A DNA stretch of 64,000 nt from Axinella damicornis. Lineage: Eukaryota; Porifera; Demospongiae; Axinellida; Axinellidae. The stretch lies in the NCBI GenBank assembly GCA_963931865.1, contig OZ007515.1, positions 7,641,685 through 7,705,684 of the forward strand, given 5' to 3'. This document shows positions 1 through 10,242 of the stretch, piece by piece. The position numbers and the translations under genes are program-made. Below the pieces are notes generated by a model. That model was given only the letters and a program-made list of their open reading frames with translations, made no database searches and was not told the DNA's origin. Each line of letters starts with the position of its first letter. The first letter of the stretch is position 1.

Positions 1-115
1 TCATGGATTGTCTCAGCACACGCATTCACGGAATTTGATGAATATGTGTAGTAATTGGCAGTGGACAATGTCATGAACTTGATGTGTCTATGCTAAACCA
101 AACTGCTAGCTGACT

Positions 116-476
116 TAGCCTTGTTCCCAGGCCTTCTCACCCCAGCATTTGTCGCTTGCAGTACTGGTATGTGCAGTGACGTACATTGATATTATGTGGA
201 CATATGGAGGAGTGGCACATTCGCAGACAAACCGCAAGTAAGTTAGTGCATTACTGATCGCAGCCACGAGACACTGAGCGACTGAGCGGTCGACATTAGG
301 CAGTCTTGTTGACGTTTCTTGGGTCCTGAAAGCCACCCCAGAGCTGTACAGAAAGAATGTGCCACTCCTCCCCACGTCCACCTATGTCACTGCACATGAC
401 GAGTTTTACCAGGCCTTCCCCCGCGTTAGTACTGCAAGCGAGAAACACTGGGGTGAGAGGCCTGGGAATGAGGCTG
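116..476. mobile_element. MITE, TAG...CTA group, copy A
   Basis: The ends are inverted copies of about 50 bp: the left begins TAGCCTTGTTCCCAGGCC and the right ends with the complement of the same block (GGCCTGGGAATGAGGCTG). The internal block CGCTTGCAGTA lies at 153-163 and its complement is in the right arm. Flanking 9-bp direct repeats are TAGCTGACT (107-115) and TAGCTGTCT (477-485), one mismatch. No coding capacity is seen, so this is a non-autonomous DNA transposon. Confidence 0.8.
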
Positions 477-532
477 TAGCTGTCTATAAGCATTTATCAG
501 AAAGTTTACAGGTGTCACCAGACCCTTTCTTG

Positions 533-844
533 TAGCCTCGTTCCCATGCAGGCCCTCGCTCCACTTTCAGTTGCACGAAAGAACGCGAAGGGCCTGGTAT
601 GTTTCCTCACATGTGTGACGTCTAGGGTAGAAAGGTGGTAGAAGAAGAGCAAAGTTACGAGGTAACTTACCACATGAATTAGCTAGTGGGGGGCGACTCA
701 TTCACACCAAGCGTTGTTCGCTTTTCCGTTCTGAAAATTTTGGCCGTTTGTCAATTACGTAACGTTCACGTGAGCAGGCTGGCTGTCCCCGCTTTTCCGT
801 ACTGCAAGCAGCGAAAAACTGGGCGGGGCCTGGGAACGAGGCTA
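533..844. mobile_element. MITE, TAG...CTA group, copy B
   Basis: Starts TAGCCTCGTTCCCATGCAGG and ends GGCCTGGGAACGAGGCTA, with the TACTGCAAGC block in the right arm. The 9-bp flanks are CCTTTCTTG (524-532) and CCTATCTTG (845-853), one mismatch. The interior differs from copy A and has no ORF of note. Confidence 0.75.
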
Positions 845-1161
845 CCTATCTTGAGGGAATGAGCGCGAGCACAAGAACCCGCTCCAGACATGTCGTCAGC
901 ATGCCTTCATGCATAAAACGAAATTTGATGATACACTTGATTGCTCTAAATTAGATCATGGCGTTTACAATTATCAGCAACGTCTTTTGGTACACATAGT
1001 TCGCCAGTGTGGCCGAGTCAGTGGGATTGTCTGTGCCAAGTGTTCTGTGATAGTGCACATCACTAGGAATGTGTTTCTGAGCTCTCCATTGGTGCAACGT
1101 ACTGAGTGTCCAGACAATTGGTATTAATTAAGTACTCTAAATTGAATAGCAGCACAAGAAC
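845..1161. other. non-coding stretch, nothing recognised
   Basis: The short open frames here have no recognisable protein character, and I see no repeat structure. It separates two MITE insertions. Confidence 0.5.
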
Positions 1162-1202
1162 TAGTAGCTTTGTTCCCGGGACACAGCCTGGGAACGAGGC
1201 TA
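1162..1202. mobile_element. 41-bp terminal-repeats-only MITE, copy C
   Basis: Little more than the two termini back to back: a left arm TAGCTTTGTTCCC and a right arm GCCTGGGAACGAGGCTA. The flanks are CACAAGAAC (1153-1161) and CACAAGAGC (1203-1211), one mismatch in nine, which argues for an insertion and not a chance palindrome. Confidence 0.6.
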
Positions 1203-1598
1203 CACAAGAGCGTACTCTAAAGTGTAAGCACTGAATTCCTTCAACTAAATGGAAAAAGATAACCATGAATGCCCATCCTCAACCTTGTTGGCTCCTAGCC
1301 TCATACCCGGACTCTAATGGACAGGGAAAAACAGACTGAGATCCACTGTTTGCACAATTAGTCAGGTGTGTTCACATGCCATAATTGGCACAATTTGGAA
1401 ACCATTTTCAAGTATGGCATCAAAATGTGTAGATTCAGCACTCCTGTTCTGTGAGTGCCATTTCTGACAAAAATGGAACAGCAAACCGAAATTGGCGGAG
1501 ACAGCTCTCCTGGTGAACAACAGCACACCAAGGATACACAGTGAAGCCAGCAAGGATCAAGTCTTGCTACATGTACACTAGCAGCCGTCCTGTATGCA
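1203..1598. other. non-coding stretch, nothing recognised
   Basis: No convincing coding exon, RNA gene or repeat was seen on either strand. Confidence 0.45.
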
Positions 1599-1866
1599 TA
1601 GCTTCATTCCCAGACCTTCTACACCTCCAGTTTTTACAGTATGCAAAATTTACCGTGTTTTTCAGGTTGCTTGCTTCGACCAAACTCTGAATGCAAAACG
1701 GCAAAGTATCACGTGACTTGAATCCACCAATAGAATCCAAGTTGTCATGTGAGAACTTGGAATCTATTGGTGGATTCAAGTCACGTGATACTTTGCCGTT
1801 TTGCATTCCGAGTTTGGACGAAGCAAGCAACCTGAAAACGCGATATATTGTCAAGAAATGAGGCTA
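1599..1866. mobile_element. decayed TAG...CTA MITE holding a long palindrome
   Basis: The outer ends are diverged forms of the group termini (TAGCTTCATTCCCAGACC and AATGAGGCTA). No clear target duplication is visible. Inside, about 1654-1843 is a near-perfect inverted repeat with arms of ~88 bp around a loop of about a dozen bases near 1747. It could fold into a long hairpin. It may be a second foldback element inserted in the first, or an internally palindromic copy of the same family. Confidence 0.65.
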
Positions 1867-1906
1867 TGCATTCAGACTAATGTGCTAGGTATCTTGGGCT
1901 AGGAAT

Positions 1907-2148
1907 GAGATCTGAAGCTGGGATTTGCACCATTGTGATCAGCACAAATAGAGCATTTCAATGATGTCCTTTTTGCTGTTGGTTGGATTTTGACCCAAAA
2001 TCATGAAAAACCATGGATTATATATAGCCTTTGGTCGAGTACGATTTTGAGGCAAAATTGTGACCGAGATAAAAAATCATTTTAAGGACATCGTTTGAAA
2101 GCTCTTTTTATGCTGACCACAATGGTGCAACCCCCAACTTCATATCTC
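1907..2148. mobile_element. MITE of a different family, ~242 bp
   Basis: The left ~70 bp (begins GAGATCTGAAGCTGGG) is an imperfect inverted copy of the right ~70 bp (ends CCAACTTCATATCTC). Both arms share the block TTGCACCATTGTG. The termini do not match the TAG...CTA group. No target duplication was identified. Confidence 0.6.
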
Positions 2149-2318
2149 ATGCACACACCCATACCTAGTGCAGTGTTCTCTTCCAAATCCATTCCCAATA
2201 CCAATTTTGTTCATTGGTCCGTTTTATCAGAAATGGCACGTACATCAGCCACCCTATAGAACAGGAGTGCTGTTTCTGTCAATTTAGGTTTACTTCCATG
2301 TCAAAATGTGACATAATT

Positions 2319-2957
2319 GGAGCCTGGGTACCAGGCTTAGTTCCTCCAGTTCCCATTATCCCGTGTATTGGAGCCTGGGTACCAGGCTTAGTTCCTCCAG
2401 TTCCCATTATCCCGTGTATTGGAGCCTGGGTACCAGGCTTAGTTCCTCCAGTTCCCATTATCCCGTGTATTGGAGCCTGGGTACCTGGCTTAGTTCCTCC
2501 AGTTCCCATTATCCCGTGTATTGGAGCCTGGGTACCAGGCTTAGTTCCTCCAGTTCCCATTATCCCGTGTATTGGAGCCTGGGTACCAGGCTTAGTTCCT
2601 CCAGTTCCCATTATCCCGTGTATTGGAGCCTGGGTACCAGGCTTAGTTCCTCCAGTTCCCATTATCCCGTGTATTGGAGCCTGGGTACCAGGCTTAGTTC
2701 CTCCAGTTCCCATTATCCCGTGTATTGGAACCTGGGTACCAGGCTTAGTTCCTCCAGTTCCCATTATCCCGTGTATTGGAACCTGGGTACCAGGCTTAGT
2801 TCCTCCAGTTCCCATTATCCCGTGTATTGGAGCCTGGGTACCAGGCTTAGTTCCTCCAGTTCCCATTATCCCGTGTATTGGAGCCTGGGTACCAGGCTTA
2901 GTTCTTCCAGTTCCCATTATCCCGTGTATTGGAGCCTGGGTACCAGGCTTAGTTCCT
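2319..2957 (+). repeat. 51-bp minisatellite, 12.5 copies
   Basis: Perfectly phased 51-bp units start at 2319, 2370 and so on to 2931, with only scattered substitutions. Each unit contains the palindrome GCCTGGGTACCAGGC. Because 51 is divisible by three, three overlapping frames stay open (up to 256 residues). Their repetitive translations (for example IIPCIGAWVPGLVPPVP) are by-products of the repeat, not evidence of a protein. Confidence 0.95.
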
Positions 2958-3180
2958 CCTAGGAGGTTTGTGCTTGGTCGGTAATTTCCCACTCTATCCA
3001 AACACTTTATGATTGGTCACTTATATTTCTCTTTCACGGTTGGCTGTTTCGTTCCTGTGTTGTGATTGGTCACTTCAGACTACTTGAAGCAGCAAGCTGT
3101 TCCCATTTTACAGACAATGGATTTCAAGCACTGGCGAATGTGAGTTGTGGCTATACGTACTTTATATCAAGATTTTAACC
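2958..3180. other. unique spacer
   Basis: No gene or repeat recognised between the minisatellite and the GT tract. The short phrase TGATTGGTCACTT occurs twice (near 3010 and 3063). Confidence 0.4.
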
Positions 3181-3211
3181 GTGTGTGTGTGTGTGTGTAT
3201 GTGTGTGTGTG
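3181..3211. repeat. (GT)n microsatellite
   Basis: About 31 bases of alternating GT with one A interruption. Confidence 0.95.
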
Positions 3212-3351
3212 ACGGAAGTGGGATGTTCGTGGGGCGGGACTAGACTAGTGACGCGCAACTTTCGTACATCAATTTACTGAACCTTGAACTCCACGAACAA
3301 TGTTCGAGAAGATTGGGCATGGGCTGGAATCTTCCAGAACAGCTGGCGGAT

Positions 3352-3640
3352 GTAATTGGGGAGCAGCAGTTGAAGCAGACGCAATCGGGGAGCTGCGGTT
3401 GAAGCAGACGCAATCGGGAGCATCAGTTGAAGTGGACGCAATCGGGGAGCAGTTGAAACGGATGCAATAGGGGCCAGAAGCAGCTGAAGCGGATGCAAGT
3501 GGTGAGCAGCAGCTGAAGCAGACACAAACAGGGAGCAGCAGCTGAAGCAGACACAAATGGGGAGCAGCAGCTGAAGCGCAGCGGACGCAATCGGGGAGCA
3601 GCAGGTGAAGCGGTGCAATCGGGGAGCAGCAGCTCTGCAC
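3352..3640. repeat. degenerate ~30-bp minisatellite
   Basis: Around ten diverged units of the form GGGGAGCAGCAGCTGAAGC followed by GGACGCAAT. Unit length varies through small indels. The minus-strand open frames over it (for example CFSCCSPLASASAA) are low-complexity products of the repeat. Confidence 0.85.
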
Positions 3641-4514
3641 AGAGAGCTGTCCAGCGCCGAATTACTCACGTAGGCGAACAAGTGGGAAGTAGCTGAGCGA
3701 GCGAAGCAAGCGAAGCTAATTGTAATAATTATGTTGCTTGCTGACTAGCATGTCTGAGTGATATTGGACAGTGGATTGTTATTGTTAAGGTTCCGGGATA
3801 CAGGAAATTAATGGTGTAACACCCTGGCTTTGCACTAGTGGGGCTCGCTCTGGTTCACCCCAATCAGCAAGGTTCATGCACTATGAAGTGCAGGAGATGT
3901 ACCATTGTATGGTGTAGACTGAGCAGTGTTCTCAGCGTACATTCAGTGCATAATGATATTATTATTTGGACCTTGTGAAGCCTTGCCTAGTCATGTATTC
4001 AAGTAGTGCTGACCTCACCAGCTTGATGTGCTCCTGCCTGAGAGTAGGTGCTTTTGGTGAAGGTGGAGTAGTACATGCTGAAAGGGAACAGTACATGTGA
4101 ACAGAAGACAGTAGAGAAGACGTTTGACGTCAAAGAATTAGTGGCCACTATGAACACACTCAACGAGAACAGCAGCAGCTGTCTCCGTAAGGTGCATGTG
4201 TACAGGAAGTTACGCCCACTTAGTTACTTAGCCAGTATCCTGGAACTTTAATGCAGATGTACAGGTGCAGCTAGCCGTCAGTAACTAACTGCCTGTAACT
4301 CTCTTTTCAGCATGTGCGTTTGTGCGTGCATGTGTGTGTGTGTGTGTGTGTATGTTCTCCCTTAGGAAGTCTTGTAAGCTCTCGCCTTACTCACGGCATC
4401 TGCGTGTTTCCGCATCACTTCTTGTCACTGTGACCCATCGACAGCCTTATGTATTGACTGGGTTAGCTCCACGGAATATGTGTTGTGTATGTGAGTGGGT
4501 CCCCTCTCCTTCAG
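3641..4514. other. presumed intron or intergenic DNA upstream of the FBXL exons
   Basis: Holds a (GT)n tract at 4331-4350. I looked for the preceding leucine-rich-repeat exon of the FBXL gene and did not find one, so it is either diverged or further upstream. A 116-codon open frame at 4322-4672 crosses the real 45-bp exon in the same frame but is otherwise unlike a protein. Confidence 0.4.
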
Positions 4515-6064
4515 GGATGCAGCGGTCTGCAGAGAATGGACTTGGAGGAGTGTGTGCTGGTAGGTTACACAAACACAGTCAGTACCAGTACATACAGGAC
4601 TGGGCGGGCACCATAACCGTCAGAGCTGCTCCGTGTCAACATTGTCCGCTTGCTTGTTCAAGTCCGTGGTGAAGTTTCATATTTGGCTTTTCGATGATTC
4701 TGCTGCTTAGAGGAGTGCCCATAGGTGTGGTCTACACAGGAAATAGTGAAATACTCAAACGGGCGAGTGGATGGTGTGATCGCTGAGCAACTTTGGTGAT
4801 GATGGTGCCTGTCTTGTCCCATGTTTACAGGCAGTTTTTTTCTGTGACCTGCTGTCTATGTGAGGCATGTCCGCATGTACGCATGATCAACAAATTGCTC
4901 CTGACAGCCATTCAGAAGAATGCACATTGTTGATTCAGCAGTTACACTTGTCTGTACCCCAGATCACAGACAACACACTAATACAGCTGGCTGTCAACTG
5001 CCCTAACCTACAGAAATTGGTAAGACAATCACACCTGCTAGCAATCACTTAACCTCGTACCCAGTTTCTCACCGTCTTTTGCCGCCCGTCATCACAGAAA
5101 ATATCAACGTTGTCCACCCATGGGTGCTATGGTTAACGTATAGGGTCGGTAAACCCCTTGTAAACAGTCCCCAAGCAGTGCTAAGGGTATACAAACTTGT
5201 ACTGAAGTCAGTTGGGCATTCAAACCCCCCCCCCCCCCCCCTTCCCCCGGCCCCCCCCCCCTTTGAAAATCTTTTGCCCCTTCTTAGAGATTTCGAACCC
5301 AGACCCCCGTAAATGGCACACTGCCGCACACTATTCAATCAACCCCCCCCCCCCCCCCCCCCCCTTTCTGAAATAAGCCCTGGTGTCCAGTTGGGCTAGA
5401 AGCCCAGCACCAAAGTTATAGCATGTTGACTGTATTGGTGGTACACATACAGGTGCTCTCCCACTGTGAGAGAATCACGGACAACGGCATCAGGCACCTT
5501 ACCAGTGGAGCGTGCTCTGAGACTCTACAAGTTCTGGAGCTGGACAACTGCCCTCTTGTAACTGACCACACATTAGAACTGCTCAGGTGACCAGTTGCAT
5601 GACCTGATTGTTAACTTATGATAGTGCAATCATGTGTATACTGTAGCAGGCACAATGATTGGTTTGTCCTTCTGTCTGTCAGTCTGTCCATGGAGTTTCA
5701 GCAATGAAGGCCTTGATAGAAGTCTCAGAATTCAGAAAATACTAGCGTCTATATAACTTACAGACCAGAGATCCCCTCGAGAGGCTGAGAAAAGCTGCGT
5801 GAAAGTCCTATTTCTAACATTACTGCCACAACTTACGGTATCTCATTCTGCTGACACCGCTGTATCAAAAATCCGAAGGCCCATCAAAGTAGCGCACGGG
5901 GTACGTGCTCTGCTGAGCACCTCTAGTTTCACTGATTTGTACATGTACCAACCAGACCCACTGGTGATTGTTGCTCTCCTTTGTGTAGGGGGTGCGTGAC
6001 CCTGAGGAGACTGGAAATATTTGACTGCCAGATGGTCTCGAGAAATGGGATACACAAACTAGGG
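4515..6064 (+). CDS. FBXL20: FBXL2/FBXL20-like F-box and leucine-rich repeat protein, four C-terminal exons (partial)
   Basis: Substrate-recognition subunit of SCF ubiquitin ligases. Exons read from the sequence: 4515-4559 (ends MDLEECVL), 4963-5019 (ITDNTLIQLAVNCPNLQKL), 5453-5586 (starts VLSHCERITDNGIRHL, contains LELDNCPLVTDHTLELL) and 5989-6064 (CVTLRRLEIFDCQMVSRNG). All have AG acceptors and GT donors, and the phases join: 0, 0, 2, then 0. Together they give four consecutive AMN1-type leucine-rich repeats that match, in order, the last repeats of vertebrate FBXL20/FBXL2. The N-terminal F-box, the earlier repeats and the expected prenylated C-terminal tail are not seen. A possible last exon follows an AG at 7080 and would add only a dozen residues to a TAA; this is weak. 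Introns are 134-433 bp. FBXL2 and FBXL20 cannot be separated from this part. Confidence 0.85.
5225..5364 (+). repeat. cluster of poly-C tracts in an FBXL intron
   Basis: C runs at 5225-5241, 5251-5261 and 5343-5364, with a short intervening unique segment. All lie inside the intron between FBXL exons two and three. Confidence 0.9.
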
Positions 6065-6236
6065 GTACGTATTCTATTATGTGCAGGATATAGACTATGC
6101 TGTTATGCCCTGACGATGGCCTTGTTATTAGTCCAAAGTCTTGGACTATTGAATTGTATTTTGAATAAGAAAATAATTTTGAACAAGAAAATAACCTAAA
6201 AACTCCTTTTGAAATGTCAGTATTCAAGTGCCATTG

Positions 6237-6262
6237 TAGCCTCGTTCCCTGGCCTCCCCCCA
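6237..6262 (+). mobile_element. solo TAG...CTA group terminus
   Basis: TAGCCTCGTTCCCTGGCC matches the left end of the MITE group, but no partner end is found downstream. It is a truncated or decayed copy. Confidence 0.45.
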
Positions 6263-6275
6263 TTTCTTCACTTTT

Positions 6276-7115
6276 CATTCAGAATGGAATTGCAGATTTG
6301 TTCTAGTAGAAGTTATTTGATTCTCCCCATCTCTCTCCCCCCTTCTTCTACCTCCCTCCCTCCCCCCTCTCTCTTGTCCACACGTGGTGGTAACAGAGAT
6401 TACGTTCTGACATCAAGGTACATGCATTCTTCCCCCCCAACACTCCCCCTGCCGCCATCGTCCACCACAGAAGACATATATGTCGCTGTTGCACTTTAGT
6501 GTGATAGTGTGCTTAGTGTTATCTTTACAGCATCAATAGTTTTATATCATTGCATTGCATCTCAAATCATCACTTAAACAGATCAGTCTCTCAGTGATCA
6601 AATCACATCAGTCAGTGATAATCAGTAACTCATTTTTGATTCATTTTATACTGGACTGCCAAACAGGATAGGTCATTGCATTTCATTGTAATGCAGAGTT
6701 ATGTATCAGGTATGAGATGATATTCCGTACTCTTCAGTGGTTGAATGGTACTAGTATGGGCATGGTGGGCTACTGACCAAATGTTGGATGTGCTGCATGA
6801 CCCCATGGGTGATCGAGCAAGGGATGCATGATCGAGAGAACTTGTAGAGTTTGTGGTACCGAGTTTTCACAAGTCATGATGAATTCTTGATATGATGTAA
6901 TTTGCCAATGATTATGGGTGAAGTGTGTAGTGGTACAACCAGTTAATCTGCTCAGTTTTCACCATTCGAACTTGTATGAAGTGCTTATTCAGCTGCATTA
7001 TTTTTGAGATCTACTGTTCTGAGTTCCTGTGTTCGATTCTGTGATTGTATAATTATCTAAAGTGAATTTTTAATATTAGGAATTGGACTGCAGGAGGCTA
7101 GGGCTGGCATCGGCT
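6276..7115. other. AT-rich stretch between convergent genes
   Basis: No recognisable exon apart from the weak candidate FBXL terminal exon after 7080. It presumably holds the 3' ends of the + strand FBXL gene and the minus-strand gene. Confidence 0.4.
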
Positions 7116-7641
7116 TAACCTTCGTTGAAGTTTTTATTGATATCTTCACTGTTCCTTAGAGCTCGCTGGAGTGCCTTTCCAAACTTGGTGTCAAGATCAG
7201 CCTGCTTTTCTTCAGTCTCTACAGTGTTGGTGTCATCAGCTAGAACAACCTGGCCTTTAATTCTCTTCTACAGCATCACTATCCAGCTGGGCTTCGTTTT
7301 CTTCTACACCATCAGACATATCAACTGCTACATGTAATGGCAAGTGCTCACCAGCTGTGGGGGTAGATGTGATCAGAGTAGCTCTCGGTTCCTTGGCAGG
7401 TGTCATCATAAAATAAGCATCCGTAATTAACACTAACCTCAAGGTCAACATAAGCATTAGCTATGTGACTGCCTTGACCTACAACACTCCCCTCTAGTTC
7501 CCTAGAGGTTTGAAAATCGCATGTGCAGCGAAGGTTACAGGCTTCTTCAAACACCCTGATGGTAAGGGCAGGAAGAGATCGATTCTCACTGATCAGTTTC
7601 TCCCAACCAGCTCTTCTAGCTACCTGCACGTGACCCAACAA
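7116..7641 (-). CDS. unrecognised protein, C-terminal exons (partial, possibly broken)
   Basis: I do not recognise the family. On the minus strand a charged C-terminal stretch ends at a TAA at 7116-7118 (KGQVVLADDTNTVETEEK ... DINKNFNEG). Immediately upstream an acidic stretch (TPAKEPRATLITSTP ... NEAQLDSDAVEE) runs in a frame offset by one base. The two would read through but for one extra or two missing bases near 7260; a splice junction is the alternative. Further upstream, 7641-7440 encodes RRAGWEKLISENRSLPALT followed by EEACNLR and ends at a GTTAGT donor-like site. Composition looks protein-like in each piece, but the joins are uncertain. The remaining 5' exons would lie toward or beyond the satellite starting at 7942, so the gene may be truncated. 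Confidence 0.35.
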
Positions 7642-7941
7642 GGTTGAGCAAAAATGGAGCAGTCGTGCACGTGGTCCATGCTGATTGAAGTCGGCATCCC
7701 ATCCCCATCAAGGTACTTATAGGCACTACCCACTTTCTGCCACCATACACCCTCCCCATACAACAGAAATGAGATAATTCGTTCCAGATGAACCTGCCAG
7801 CTTCTACTACGAACTTCTGATAAAGTCTTCAAGTATGATTGTGCCGGAAAAACTAGGCACTGCAGCTGCCTCACGCTTCACACAAGTTTCCCCACAGTCC
7901 ACAGAGGATGACAGTTTATAACTGCTGCTCAGTCAGCTATT
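7642..7941. other. unique DNA flanking the satellite
   Basis: An 84-codon minus-strand frame (7620-7874) contains the phrase SRSWQVHLERIISFLLYGEG, which could be an upstream exon of the neighbouring minus-strand gene. I cannot show this. No repeats are visible until the array begins. Confidence 0.3.
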
Positions 7942-8059
7942 GTGCTCTACCTCTGCTCTACCTGGCTCTACCTCTGCTCTACATCTGCTCTACCTGGCTC
8001 TACCTCTGTCCTCTGCTCTACCTGTCTCTACCTCTGCTCTACCGGTACCTCAGCTCTAA
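7942..8059 (-). repeat. inverted left edge of the satellite
   Basis: About 115 bp of the same S and L words written in the opposite orientation (CTCTGCTCTACC, CTGGCTCTAC) to the main array. It has more indels and substitutions than the interior. A ~32-bp non-satellite spacer (about 8060-8091) separates it from the first forward unit. Confidence 0.9.
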
Positions 8060-10242
8060 CTAACCTACGTACCCTACTCCTTCAACTTCAGGCCAGGTAG
8101 AGCCAGGTAGAGCCAGGTAGAGCAGAGGTAGAGCCAGGTAGAGCAGAGGTAGAGCCAGGTAAAGCAGAGGTAGAGCCAGATAGAGCAGAGGTAGAGCCAG
8201 GTAGAGCAGAGGTAGAGCGGAGGTAGAGCCAGGTAGAGCAAGGTAGAGCCAGGTAGAGCAGAGGTAGAGCCAGGTAGAGCAGAGGTAGAGCAGAGGTAGA
8301 GCCAGGTAGAGCAGAGGTAGAGCCAGGTAGAGCACAGGTAGAGCCAGGTAGAGCAGAGGTAGAGCCAGGTAGAGCAGAGGTAGAGCAGAGGTAGAGCCAG
8401 GTAGAGCAGAGGTAGAGCAGAGGTAGAGCCAGGTAGAGCAGAGGTAGAGCAGAGGTAGAGCCAGGTAGAGCAGAGGTAGAGCCAGGTAGAGCAGAGGTAG
8501 AGCAGAGGTAGAGCCAGGTAGAGCAGAGGTAAGAGCAGAAGTAGAGCTAGGTAGAGCCAGGTAGAGCCAGGTAGAGCAGAGGTAGAGCGGAGGTAGAGCC
8601 AGGTAGAGCAGAGGTAGAGCAGAGGTAGAGCCAGGTAGAGCAAGGTAGAGCCAGGTAGAGCAGAGGTAGAGCCAGGTAGAGCAGAGGTAGAGCAGAGGAA
8701 GAGCCAGGTAAAGCAGAGGTAGAGCCAGGTAGAGCAGAGGTAAGAGCAGAAGTAGAGCTAGGTAGAGCCAGGTACAGCAGAGGTAGAGCCAGGTAGAGCA
8801 GAGGTAGAGCGGAGGTAGAGCCAGGTAGAGCAGAGGTAGAGCAGAGGTAGAGCCAGGTAGAGCAAGGTAGAGCCAGGTAGAGCAGAGGTAGAGCCAGGTA
8901 GAGCAGAGGTAGAGCAAAGGTAGAGCCAGGTAGAGCAGAGGTAGAGCCAGGTAGAGCACAGGTAGAGCCAGGTAGAGCAGAGGTAGAGCAAGGTAGAGCA
9001 GAGGTAGAGCAGAGGTAGAGCCAGGTAGAGCAGAGGTAGAGCAGAGGTAGAGCCAGGTAGAGCAGAGGTAGAGCAGAGGTAGAGCCAGGTAGAGCAGAGG
9101 TAGAGCCAGGTAGAGCAGAGGTAGAGCAGAGGTAGAGCCAGGTAGAGCAGAGGTAAGAGCAGAAGTAGAGCTAGGTAGAGCCAGGTAGAGCCAGGTAGAG
9201 CAGAGGCAGAGCGGAGGTAGAGCCAGGTAGAGCAGAGGTAGAGCAGAGGTAGAGCCAGGTAAAGCAAGGTAGAGCCAGGTAGAGCAGAGGTAGAGCCAGG
9301 TAGAGCAGAGGTAGAGCAGAGGAAGAGCCAGGTAAAGCAGAGGTAGAGCCAGGTAGAGCAGAGGGAAGAGCAGAAGTAGAGCTAGGTAGAGCCAGGTAGA
9401 GCAGAGGTAGAGCCAGGTAGAGCAGAGGTAGAGCGGAGGTAGAGCCAGGTAGAGCAGAGGTAGAGCAGAGGTAGAGCCAGGTAGAGCAAGGTAGAGCCAG
9501 GTAGAGCAGAGGTAGAGCCAGGTAGAGCAGAGGTAGAGCAGAGGTAGAGCCAGGTAGAGCAGAGGTAGAGCCAGGTAGAGCAGAGGTAGAGCCAGGTAGA
9601 GCAGAGGTAGAGCCAGGTAGAGCAGAGGTAGAGCAGAGGTAGAGCCAGGTAGAGCAGAGGTAGAGCAGAGGTACAGCCAGGTAGAGCAGAGGTAGAGCAG
9701 AGGTAGAGCCAGGTAGAGCAGAGGTAGAGCCAGGTAGAGCAGAGGTAGAGCAGAGGTAGAGCCAGGTAGAGCAGAGGTAGAGCCAGGTAGAGCAGAGGTA
9801 GAGCAGAGGTAGAGCCAGGTAGAGCAGAGGTAGAGCAGAGGTAGAGCCAGGTAGAGCAGAGGTAGAGCCAGGTAGAGCAGAGGTAGAGCCAGGTAGAGCA
9901 GAGGTAGAGCAGAGGTACAGCCAGGTAGAGCAGAGGTAGAGCAGAGGTACAGCCAGGTAGAGCAGAGGTAGAGCCAGGTAGAGCAGAGGTAGAGCAGAGG
10001 TAGAGCCAGGTAGAGCAGAGGTAGAGCCAGGTATAGCAGAGGTAGAGCAGAGGTAGAGCCAGGTAGAGCAGAGGTAGAGCCAGGTAGAGCAGAGGTAGAG
10101 CAGAGATAGAGCCAGGTAGAGCAGAGGTAGAGCAGAGGTACAGCCAGGTAGAGCAGAGGTAGAGCAAAGGTAGAGCCAGGTAGAGCGAAGGTAGAGCCAG
10201 GTAGAGCAGAGGTAGAGCAGAGGTAGAGCCAGGTAGAGCAGA

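Noticed and set aside
1599..1875. 9-bp target duplication around the palindromic element
   Set aside because: CTGTATGCA and TGCATTCAG do not match in register; only a chance TATGCA is shared.
2214..3001. 256- and 240-codon frames over the 51-bp repeat
   Set aside because: They are open on both strands only because the repeat length is a multiple of three. There is no non-repeat protein character.
3269..3681. Serine/alanine/proline-rich minus-strand frames
   Set aside because: They follow the degenerate 30-bp minisatellite; low complexity, no conserved features.
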